The notes under the pieces were generated by a model, which searched no databases, was not told where the DNA came from, and worked only from the letters and a program-made list of their open reading frames with translations. Shown piece after piece: positions 16,601 to 22,548 of a DNA stretch of 26,464 nucleotides; positions within the stretch are counted from its first letter, which is position 1; every line of letters begins with the position of its first letter. This DNA is from a virus. The position numbers and the translations under genes are program-made. The stretch lies in the IMG/VR virus record IMGVR_UViG_3300029787_000273, positions 1-26,464 of that record, one strand, 5' to 3'.

Positions 16601-17892
16601 ATATGACGGGTGTAGACGAAGAAATGATGACAGCATTTCAAACTTCTTTTGCTCCACCATATCAAAAAAACTCAACCCTAGTCCCAGTATCTGCTCCTGA
16701 TGAAAATGGTAATTTTAAATACTATAATTTTTCATATTCTAATCCTTACGATTCATTAGTAGCACCTGTAAATGGACTTCTCGGTGCTTTTACAGAAGGT
16801 AGATTAAGAGAAGACAATGTAATGTCTATTGTAATGAATTCATTGTTTGGTGGTGCAATAGATCCAAACAAAAGAAAAGGTGCGGTCATAGAATTTTTAA
16901 CACCTTTTATATCAGAGTCTATTGGTACTGAAAGAGCTTTTGACGTTACAGTTAGAGGTGGCAAAACTTCAGAAGGTAAACAAATTTATTTTCCTCAAGA
17001 TGATCCAAGTGTAATTATTGCTAACTCTCTTAAACATATTTTTGGTGGATTAACTCCAGGAGCTGTAACTTCTTTTGCACGAATTTGGGACGGAGCAACA
17101 GGTAGATTTACTGATTATGGAACTCAAAGAGATGGCCTTGACGAAGTAGTAGCTTTAATGTCAGGGGTTAGAGTAGAAGATGCAAAACCATTATCTAGCA
17201 TGCCATTTATTTTAACATCATTTAATGGTGATAAAAAAAATATGAGAAGTAAATTTGCAAGAACGGCATATTCTGCTCGTTCAGGTGCAGAACAAAAACT
17301 TGGAGCTTATGTACAATATACGTTGGAGTCTTTTGATTCTCAAAATAAATTATATATTACATTAAAAAATGCAGAAACATTAGGGGTCAGTAAATCTAAA
17401 TTAAAAAAAATATTAGAAGAACGTTTAACAAAAACTGAATCTAAACTTTTATTAAAAGGTATATTTAAAGCACCATCTTACAGTGAAAATGCATTTAAAT
17501 CTATTGAGAAACGACTTAAAAAAGAAGATGTATTTGAAGGAATTAGAATAGGTAATGAAAACGATACTGTTATGGAAATATATGATGACCTTAAAAAAGA
17601 TTTAAAAAAATATAAATTAGGTGGATCAACAGATCTTTTAAATGATGCAATAGATAGTTTATTGAGTCCTGGAGTAGAAGAGGTTAGAGATTTAAGAAGT
17701 GATTTAGCTTCTCCAACCGGAACTTTAATAACAGAAACTAAAGCAGTTCTGCCTGTAGACGTAAACAAAGATGTGCCTGTAAATGCTAATTTATTTGCAA
17801 ATAACATAAATGCAGGAACTCAATTTAATTTAAATAACATGAATAGTGCACAAAAAATAGATGCCTTATTTAATAATCGAGGTATAGTATAG
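13669..17892 (+). CDS. Very large internal virion (ejection) protein candidate
   Basis: At 1407 residues this is the largest gene in the window, and the scale is like T7 gp16 (about 1300 residues) and similar ejection proteins. I see no clear lytic transglycosylase active site. The N-terminal 200 residues contain several Gly/Ala-rich hydrophobic segments (AQFAIPYGAALKIAGGI and IGGGITLLPAAATVGF) that could insert in the envelope. The middle, roughly 300-600, is Lys/Glu-rich and helical. Further weakly hydrophobic segments lie around 730-740 and 945-990. A GGRIGF copy at nucleotide 15880-15897 sits in a hydrophobic context and may be coincidental. GGAG eight bases upstream of the ATG sets the start. 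Function is inferred from size, order and composition. The C-terminus is Asn-rich. Confidence 0.7.
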   Translation: MALEGLRGFDYEEDITEARGTDVGVTDYLFDIPVGAVAGLSQAVKGLLQLGVMPIDYLANTDLLTGIDNIFDKITPETDTAVGDITSILAQFAIPYGAALKIAGGISKLKGLSTATKLTAPGMTRASQGMELAKRAGYYGGIGGLTDFAVSTPDDLGTLSDVVGLTEQTDFEGLTGKERAAETIKGKLKFGAEGTVIGGGITLLPAAATVGFKYGIIPAAKTVGYVGGKALNVIDYPLTGAINAIVGKGEKSAIQSAVAKSGALAEKVGDKLGLSGEWRHVPVGGGMIDQIKRGLVRVGDQFRTDRGVGPEIRNLQLQANQALAGKEKTLKTFATKIQDIQQDIIKDYKLKFDDGESLLALQIEANKVKDILKAPASQTDELIKSLNKGTDKAVEKELITNIKEFKKIVDAAENEYKFLTAGVELKNGAALDFGTYAQRRFAAFNNKDFKFNPLLETKAVDWFRTAIKKKQPGFETSLKNAQDSAEKIIANKNLKGAERATALKAEVTKQVDLLAKNKMLNLKQLAIQSNVKPNSLFIAVGKSLGMAPEIVKKEGLPDAMKKLLSVEKGRTVEELAKAGKIVSKDVETYNPLIAGLDVVLNQSRQLHNKKIFDAMVREGLDTVDRPGIIFDAAAIERRGFATSKNLTNIESIGRKADLDDFSMTSDLFTGEFKAAPEIANALVGMKEVTASLYGLPGYKSLMSLKAGAQISKTILSPMTQVRNFTTASFFPLASGLIGGRIGFKDAWRLTGDDIFKGAKTDLEKIARIENKIKNGVIDQNINVQEMRRVLESAKDGKISFQKLMNTKIMQKLTDIYQGADNFWKIYADNFYQGALKTAFGNPETLIKGSKQYTQYMKNVEDWFRVVGGQRFVKLDPLTGVEKTPLQALEEASAYLVTNTIPTYSKVPLIIENIRNLPLGNFVAFPAEILRTTANIINIGARELTSTNPFIRQMGARRLVGVSTVLGGIGFTVQKGAQYMTGVDEEMMTAFQTSFAPPYQKNSTLVPVSAPDENGNFKYYNFSYSNPYDSLVAPVNGLLGAFTEGRLREDNVMSIVMNSLFGGAIDPNKRKGAVIEFLTPFISESIGTERAFDVTVRGGKTSEGKQIYFPQDDPSVIIANSLKHIFGGLTPGAVTSFARIWDGATGRFTDYGTQRDGLDEVVALMSGVRVEDAKPLSSMPFILTSFNGDKKNMRSKFARTAYSARSGAEQKLGAYVQYTLESFDSQNKLYITLKNAETLGVSKSKLKKILEERLTKTESKLLLKGIFKAPSYSENAFKSIEKRLKKEDVFEGIRIGNENDTVMEIYDDLKKDLKKYKLGGSTDLLNDAIDSLLSPGVEEVRDLRSDLASPTGTLITETKAVLPVDVNKDVPVNANLFANNINAGTQFNLNNMNSAQKIDALFNNRGIV

Positions 17893-17893
17893 T

Positions 17894-18778
17894 ATGGCAA
17901 CAGATAAAAAATTAACATACAAAGATCAAAGGCTAACTAAAGATCAACAGAAAAAAATTAAACCTGTAGTACAAGCAGGCACAAAAAATTTTCTTGGTAA
18001 ACAAGAAATGGTAACAGTTCCTAAAAAATGGCTATCTTCTTCAGATCATGTAGTAGCAGAGTTAGCGTACATTACACCCAGAGAACAAAAAATTTTAATA
18101 AATAAAAATTTATATGGATCATTAAAAGGTAAACCTAATGTAGGTCCTGGTGGTATTATGTCACTACAAGGAGGAGATGCGGGTGGACTAGGAGGAAGTA
18201 AATCTTCGGGAGGAAATGGAGGCAGCTCTAACAGAGAAAAAGGAATAATGTCTCAAGGTAAAGGTCCAAAAGGAACCACTGGAAATATAGGTGGTTTTAC
18301 AGATACAGGTCCTGATAAAAGTGCAGTTAGTCAGTTTTCACAATATGGTAAAAACGTAATGGCTCAAAACTTACAATCTTTACAACCAACTACCTTTGAC
18401 CAGATTAAATCTTTTTATAATAAACTTCCAACTCCTTTAAATTTAGTAAAAAATATAGCTAAAAAATTAGGACCAACAAATAATTTAGATTTTTATAATC
18501 AAAAAGTTGTACCTGCAGGTAAAACTAATTTAGGTTTTCAGGACTATATGGCAGCTAGAATGGCAGGTACGATAGACGCTTATGGTAACCCGATTGGAAG
18601 CACTGGCGGAGGCGAAGGAAAAAATAATATATCCAACACTGGTATTTTACAAGTTCAAGAAATTAATCCAATAGGGATCGATGAAGAAGTAGAGGTTGCT
18701 GACACTTCTAATGTAAATAATATGAATTTTAATTTTGGAACCGCTAGTAACCCTATTTATGGAAAAGATTTAGTATAA
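17894..18778 (+). CDS. Marine-phage virion-associated protein with Gly-rich linker
   Basis: A 294-residue protein that begins with a conserved-looking domain (about 1-80) including MVTVPKKWLSSSDHVVAELAYI, then PNVGPGGIMSLQGG, which carries the GGIM motif at 86-89. I associate this order of segments with proteins near the end of pelagiphage-like structural modules. Residues 91-140 are a glycine/serine-rich linker, followed by a helical section and a C-terminus rich in Asn. The role is unknown; a virion or internal-core accessory protein is most likely. The start lies one base after the large upstream gene, with GAGGT nearby, and its stop overlaps the next ATG as TAATG. No catalytic motif is visible. 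Confidence 0.65.
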   Translation: MATDKKLTYKDQRLTKDQQKKIKPVVQAGTKNFLGKQEMVTVPKKWLSSSDHVVAELAYITPREQKILINKNLYGSLKGKPNVGPGGIMSLQGGDAGGLGGSKSSGGNGGSSNREKGIMSQGKGPKGTTGNIGGFTDTGPDKSAVSQFSQYGKNVMAQNLQSLQPTTFDQIKSFYNKLPTPLNLVKNIAKKLGPTNNLDFYNQKVVPAGKTNLGFQDYMAARMAGTIDAYGNPIGSTGGGEGKNNISNTGILQVQEINPIGIDEEVEVADTSNVNNMNFNFGTASNPIYGKDLV

Positions 18779-18954
18779 TGCCAAGAAAATCAGCACTACA
18801 GAAAATAGAATATCATGAAAAGATTTGTCGAATTATGCAGAAACAAACTTTTGAAAGAATTGATAGAATGGAAACTAGAATAGCAAGATTAGAAAAATGG
18901 ATTATAGGTGGACTAGGTGCCATACTTTTAGCTGTGCTTTCAAATCATATGTAG
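18778..18954 (+). CDS. Small membrane protein, XhlA-like holin/lysis candidate
   Basis: This 58-residue gene was read from the sequence. It starts MPRKSALQKIEYHEKIC, then has a helix with heptad-like RMETRIARLEK (residues 30-40), and ends in one hydrophobic segment WIIGGLGAILLAVLS (41-55). Coiled coil followed by a single C-terminal membrane span is the layout of haemolysin XhlA-type phage proteins, which are thought to cooperate with lysis functions. It is the last gene of the rightward structural operon. The ATG shares TAATG with the upstream stop. Its stop is one base from the end of the convergent gene. The start and structure are well supported; a holin or lysis role is an inference from topology and position, as no endolysin is seen in this window. 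Confidence 0.7.
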   Translation: MPRKSALQKIEYHEKICRIMQKQTFERIDRMETRIARLEKWIIGGLGAILLAVLSNHM

Positions 18955-18955
18955 T

Positions 18956-19162
18956 CTAGCGACACATACAACCAATCCAATTGCCACTACCGTCATTCAT
19001 TATATGTAAGTTTAAAGTATCTACGTATCCTGTTAATTTTAGTCTAAGTATATCACATACTTCCATACAATTTGTTTCTGCTGTTATTACAATTCCTTCT
19101 AACATTTGTTTTGTAACAGGTATTAATTGATACAGACCATCGTTTACTATTATTAAATCCAT
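18956..19162 (-). CDS. Small hypothetical phage protein
   Basis: A 68-residue protein on the minus strand. Cysteine residues sit at about 32, 36, 65 and 67 (NCMEVC and GCMC), spaced in two pairs, which could be a metal site or disulfides but is not proof of either. The start ATG lies in a ten-base overlap with the end of the SNF2-family gene, indicating translational coupling. Such short proteins follow SNF2 helicases in some marine phages to my recollection, but I cannot name a family. It ends one base from the rightward gene at 18954. No signal peptide or membrane span is visible. Confidence 0.6.
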   Translation of the reverse strand: MDLIIVNDGLYQLIPVTKQMLEGIVITAETNCMEVCDILRLKLTGYVDTLNLHIMNDGSGNWIGCMCR

Positions 19163-20583
19163 GCTTTTAATTCTTCTCCCATAACCTCAGACGCTATGTT
19201 TATTTTTTTACGCAATGCTTTTACTATACGTTCATCTACGGTTTTTTCACATATAATATCTATGTAAGTCATTTTTCTTTTTTGACCTATACGATTTATT
19301 CTAGCCTCACTTTGAGTTCTTTTTTCTAAATCATAACCATTAGAATAATAAATCATTACATTAGCTTCCGTAAGTGTGATACCATAGCCACCCGTTTGAG
19401 GTGTACCTACTAAGAATCTAACTTTAGATTTAGGGTCTTGTATTTCTTTTATAGCTTTGGCCCTATCTTCAGTAGAAGTGGAACCATAGTAAGTCATCAC
19501 GGAACCCGGATATTCTTTTTCAATAGCTTTAACTATAGAGTCTATATCATGTCTCCAATGGGCCCAGATAATAGCTTTGCCCTCTACCTCTTCTAATATG
19601 TCCATCAATGCATTAACTCTTTCATTCTTAATAATTTTAAGTGTACCATCATCAGCTTTGAAGTGACCACAAGTAATTTGCTGAAGTCTCATCAGTTGCA
19701 CTAATGCAGTAGAAGTGGTCATCAATTTACCGTCCATTTGTGCAAGAGCTACATTTTTCATTTGATCATAAATTTTTTGTTGTTCTTTACTTAATTGTAT
19801 AATTCTTTTTTGATATGTATAATCAGGTAAATCTAAACAATCTTCTTTTAAAACTCGGTCAGAAAACACAGCAATTTTATCAGATAATTCTTGTAAATTT
19901 TTATAACCAACTGGAACTTTTGCACTATGTGAACCAAAGTTCATAGTTTTAAGTATGGCATATCTAGTTCTAAATGCATAATAAGAAGTAAAATCTAATA
20001 AACCTTCTCCTAAGAATTCACATTGTTTATACAAATCTAATGGTGATTTAGTTACTGGTGATCCTGTAAGTATTCTTTTGTATTTAGCATACTGGCCCAA
20101 GGAACATATATGTTTAGATCTCTTAGCATCAGGATTTTTAATTGTAGTAGACTCATCAACGGCCATCATAGTTCGATGACAACGTAAAAATTTAGCTGCA
20201 AACTCTACACCTTTGCTCGTACTAAATGCATCAACATTCATAATTAATATATGAAGATCTTCTCCAGGTTCAAATAAAGTATCTAATTTTTGTTGTTGAG
20301 ATTTAGTAATGTTTGCTTGCCATAATACCATTTTCTTTTCAACATGGTCTACCATGTGTGTTGGTATTTCCGAATCAAACCAGTTTTTATAAACACCTTT
20401 AGGTGCTACTAATAAAAATCCATTTATCTTACCTTTATCATACAACATAGATACATTGTCTATTAACACTTTAGATTTACCTGTACCCATCTCCATAAAG
20501 TATGCAAATAATTCTTTATTATAAGACTTCTTAAGAGCTTTTAATTGATGCTCGTATGGCTTTGTTTTAAATTTATAGTTCAT
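19153..20583 (-). CDS. SNF2-family DNA-dependent ATPase/helicase
   Basis: A 476-residue superfamily-2 protein. Motifs in order are: the Q-like motif near the start (KPYEHQLKAL), Walker A EMGTGKSK (31-38), motif Ia LLVAPKGV, motif II as AVDEST (143-146), motif III LTGSP (162-166), motif V GYGITLTEA, and motif VI QSEARINRIGQ (434-444). This is a minimal SNF2 ATPase without extra domains; the family couples ATP hydrolysis to remodelling or translocation on dsDNA. It is about 10% shorter than many phage relatives. I chose the ATG at 20583; an upstream in-frame TTG at 20616 would place the start inside the promoter region. It lies alone with a small gene on the minus strand. A role in replication, recombination or defeating host restriction is possible. 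Confidence 0.9.
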   Translation of the reverse strand: MNYKFKTKPYEHQLKALKKSYNKELFAYFMEMGTGKSKVLIDNVSMLYDKGKINGFLLVAPKGVYKNWFDSEIPTHMVDHVEKKMVLWQANITKSQQQKLDTLFEPGEDLHILIMNVDAFSTSKGVEFAAKFLRCHRTMMAVDESTTIKNPDAKRSKHICSLGQYAKYKRILTGSPVTKSPLDLYKQCEFLGEGLLDFTSYYAFRTRYAILKTMNFGSHSAKVPVGYKNLQELSDKIAVFSDRVLKEDCLDLPDYTYQKRIIQLSKEQQKIYDQMKNVALAQMDGKLMTTSTALVQLMRLQQITCGHFKADDGTLKIIKNERVNALMDILEEVEGKAIIWAHWRHDIDSIVKAIEKEYPGSVMTYYGSTSTEDRAKAIKEIQDPKSKVRFLVGTPQTGGYGITLTEANVMIYYSNGYDLEKRTQSEARINRIGQKRKMTYIDIICEKTVDERIVKALRKKINIASEVMGEELKAWI

Positions 20584-20597
20584 AGTAATTCTTCTTT

Positions 20598-20638
20598 CTA
20601 TTGACACGCATATCAAAACCTATATAACAAGTCAATAG
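20598..20638. promoter_or_regulatory. Divergent promoter region with perfect inverted repeat
   Basis: CTATTGAC (20598-20605) and GTCAATAG (20631-20638) are perfect inverted repeats with 25 bases between them. On the plus strand TTGACA (20601-20606) and TATAAC (20623-20628) have a 16-base spacer, a good sigma70-like promoter for the operon at 20648, with a start expected near 20635 and an AGGAAAG Shine-Dalgarno at 20637. On the minus strand the other arm supplies TTGACT (20635-20630), but its -10 is weak (TATGCG at 17 bases). The two promoters would overlap and compete, and the repeat could also be an operator. Confidence 0.7.
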
Positions 20639-20647
20639 GAAAGTTAT

Positions 20648-21040
20648 ATGACGTTAACAACATTAAATACAGTACCAACTCAAAGTAATGAGCCTTTAGT
20701 TTATGTTATTCAAGAATTACCTGGTACAAAAATAGGTAGCCCTAAATTTAATATTATGGGAGCTCAAAAATATGGTAAACTAGTACAATTACTTCCAGAA
20801 CATTCACAAATTATTTTATCTCCTGGGCCATTAATATTTAAATTAAGAAAACTTTTAGATAAATATACACCTAAAGATTATTTACTACTTACAGGCGATC
20901 CAGCTATAATAGGGGTTGCATGTTCTATTGTTGCAGATAAGACACAGGGTAAATTTAATTTATTAAAATGGGATAGACAAGAAAAAATGTATTATCCAAT
21001 AGAAATTAACATATATGAAAAAGGAAAGATTGAAGATTAA
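20648..21040 (+). CDS. Conserved hypothetical phage protein of the replication operon
   Basis: A 130-residue protein with no known function that I can name. The central part PEHSQIILSPGPLIFKLRKLL (split over about residues 57-77) and the strand YLLLTGDPAIIGVACSI look like a compact alpha/beta domain. It contains LVYVIQELPG and ends in an acidic tail EKGKIED. It is the first gene after the strong plus-strand promoter, and AGGAAAG precedes the ATG. Early position before ssDNA-binding and primase genes suggests a small regulator or replication accessory protein. No zinc or helix-turn-helix motif was seen. Proteins like this are common in marine viral contigs, to my recollection. Confidence 0.7.
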   Translation: MTLTTLNTVPTQSNEPLVYVIQELPGTKIGSPKFNIMGAQKYGKLVQLLPEHSQIILSPGPLIFKLRKLLDKYTPKDYLLLTGDPAIIGVACSIVADKTQGKFNLLKWDRQEKMYYPIEINIYEKGKIED

Positions 21041-21042
21041 GC

Positions 21043-21070
21043 TTGACATAGGATATTATGACATTATATT
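21043..21070 (+). promoter_or_regulatory. Sigma70-like promoter for the 21104 gene
   Basis: TTGACA (21043-21048) and TATATT (21065-21070) are separated by 16 bases, the same spacing as the 20601 promoter. Transcription would begin about 21077. GAAAGG at 21089-21094 supplies a Shine-Dalgarno nine bases before the ATG at 21104. The element lies in a 63-base gap after the previous stop. Confidence 0.7.
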
Positions 21071-21103
21071 AACATTATTAACTACTACGAAAGGTAAAAA
21101 GCA

Positions 21104-21691
21104 ATGAGTGTAAAACAAAAAATAAAGATCCCACAATCTTCTATTAATTTAGAAGAGGACAAAGTTGATTCGTTAGCAAATGTGCAAACGAATGACATTA
21201 AAGAACTATCTGCCCAGGTCATTAAATTAAGAGACATGGAAGATAAGTTTAAAACAAAAGAAGAAGAATTAAAAAAAATTAAAAATGATATAGACGTTTT
21301 ATCAGGAGAGGTTATACCTACCATGATGACAGAGATGAATATATCAAAATTTAGTTTGGAAGATGGGGCTGGCGTAGAAGTCAAACCCGTCTATGGTGCT
21401 TCGATTCCTAAAGCAAAAGAGGAAGAAGCATTTAACTGGCTTCGTAATAATGGCTTAGGTGACGTAATTAAAAATATGATCACTGTTTCCTTTGGTCGTA
21501 ACGAAGATAACAAGGCAGCAACTTTTGCTGACCTTGCACAAGGTCAAGGGTATCAACCGACCCAAAAGTTAAAGGTTGAACCAATGACACTTAAAGCTCT
21601 GGTCCGTGAGCGTACCGAAAAGGGTCTCGAGATGCCCACGGATCTATTTAACGTGTTCGCAGGAAACAGAACCAAAATAACAAGGAAATAG
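21104..21691 (+). CDS. Conserved phage protein with N-terminal coiled coil, replication module
   Basis: A 195-residue protein. Residues 28-68 (ELSAQVIKLRDMEDKF and following) form a strong acidic/basic coiled coil. A core region GAGVEVKPVYGASIPKAKEE follows, then FNWLRNNGLGDVIKNM. The C-terminus MTLKALVRERTEKG recurs in related phage proteins by my recollection. It has its own promoter and a good Shine-Dalgarno. Codon use shifts toward higher GC in its second half. It lies directly before the candidate ssDNA-binding protein gene, with four bases between them, so the two may act together. I cannot assign a function and would not call it a nuclease or polymerase. A DNA-binding or recombination accessory role is an inference from position. 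Confidence 0.7.
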   Translation: MSVKQKIKIPQSSINLEEDKVDSLANVQTNDIKELSAQVIKLRDMEDKFKTKEEELKKIKNDIDVLSGEVIPTMMTEMNISKFSLEDGAGVEVKPVYGASIPKAKEEEAFNWLRNNGLGDVIKNMITVSFGRNEDNKAATFADLAQGQGYQPTQKLKVEPMTLKALVRERTEKGLEMPTDLFNVFAGNRTKITRK

Positions 21692-21695
21692 AAAC

Positions 21696-22478
21696 ATGAA
21701 CAAAGAACCAACAACAAAGAAGAATGGTGCATTGTCTACAAACGTTGTGTTTGAAGCTGATGCAGCCATACAAACTGGAACGGTAACTCAAGATGATCTT
21801 GCATTACCATTTCTTAAAATACTTGGTCAGTTATCTCCTGAAGTAAACAAGAGAGACGGCAAGTATGTAGAAGGTGCAGAACCTGGAATGATATACAATT
21901 CAGTAACAGGTGAACTCTTCAATGGTGAAAAAGGGGTCCAAGTGATTCCATGTTACTACAAACTCGAGTATGTTGAGTGGAAAGATAGAGGAAAAGATGG
22001 ATCAGGTGCTCCGGTCAATATCTATCCTTCATCAAGTGACATCATGACTAAAACAACTAGAGGTGGGGATTTCAAAGATAGATTACCTAATGGTAACTAT
22101 ATTGAGAAAACTGCACAACACTTTGTATTAGTTAATAGTGCTTCACCGACTACAGCGTTGATTGCTATGAAATCTACTCAATTAAAAATTAGTAGAAAAT
22201 GGAATAGCATGATGCAAAGTATAAAAATGCAGGGGAAAAACGGATTGTTTACTCCCGCATCTTTTAGCCATCTTTATCAATTAAAAACTGTACAACAGTC
22301 TAACGACAAAGGTACATGGTTTGGTTGGGAAGTTAGCAAATCAGGTCCAATCGAAAATGCTGCATTGTATCAACAAGCCAGAAGTTTTTCTGAAAGCATC
22401 TCTAAAGGAGATGTCCAGGTTAAACATGGTGAGGAAGATACAATTAAAGCTACCGATGGGTCAGCTAACATAATGTAG
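21696..22478 (+). CDS. Candidate ssDNA-binding/replication protein
   Basis: A 260-residue protein that resembles a broad phage family often placed with single-stranded DNA-binding proteins because of its location beside primases and helicases. Its landmarks are DLALPFLKILGQLSPEVNKRD near residue 31, a GMIYNSVTGEL motif near 63-73, a mid-region KISRKWNSMMQSIKMQGK (about 165-182) and TWFGWEV at 208-214. The core has many short beta segments with aromatic residues, suggesting an OB-like barrel, but that is not established. It has an AAGGAA Shine-Dalgarno and its start follows four bases after the preceding stop. The C-terminus is acidic in part (HGEEDTIKATDG), as in many SSB tails. The function needs testing; the coding call is strong. 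Confidence 0.6.
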   Translation: MNKEPTTKKNGALSTNVVFEADAAIQTGTVTQDDLALPFLKILGQLSPEVNKRDGKYVEGAEPGMIYNSVTGELFNGEKGVQVIPCYYKLEYVEWKDRGKDGSGAPVNIYPSSSDIMTKTTRGGDFKDRLPNGNYIEKTAQHFVLVNSASPTTALIAMKSTQLKISRKWNSMMQSIKMQGKNGLFTPASFSHLYQLKTVQQSNDKGTWFGWEVSKSGPIENAALYQQARSFSESISKGDVQVKHGEEDTIKATDGSANIM

Positions 22479-22479
22479 T

Positions 22480-22536
22480 ATTCCTTAAGAGGAATTGTTG
22501 CAACTAGGGTGGTGAAGCGAGAGTGGATCCACCCTT
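22480..22536. promoter_or_regulatory. Palindrome-rich leader before the primase gene
   Basis: The 70-base gap between genes holds nested dyads: ATTCC-TTAAGA-GGAAT (22480-22495), GTTGCAAC (22497-22504), GTGGATCCAC (22523-22532), and the longer pair AGGGTGG (22506-22512) with CCACCCT (22529-22535). The last two share CCAC, so the RNA could adopt alternative hairpins. There is no T-run for a terminator. The primase ATG at 22549 has no clear Shine-Dalgarno. Operator, RNA control or origin are all possible. Confidence 0.45.
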
Positions 22537-22548
22537 AAAAATATAAAG

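Noticed and set aside
17478-17807. Minus-strand open frame of 109 residues inside the 13669 gene
   Set aside because: Antisense to the end of the large virion gene, with no motif, no coupling with another gene and no promoter.
20584-20616. Extended N-terminus of the SNF2-family protein starting at a TTG
   Set aside because: The first 11 residues have no relation to the family, and the TTG lies within the promoter region. The ATG at 20583 gives a standard start.
22506-22548. Rho-independent terminator after the candidate ssDNA-binding gene
   Set aside because: The AGGGTGG/CCACCCT stem has a 16-base loop and is followed by A-rich sequence with no T-run, so termination is unlikely in this direction.
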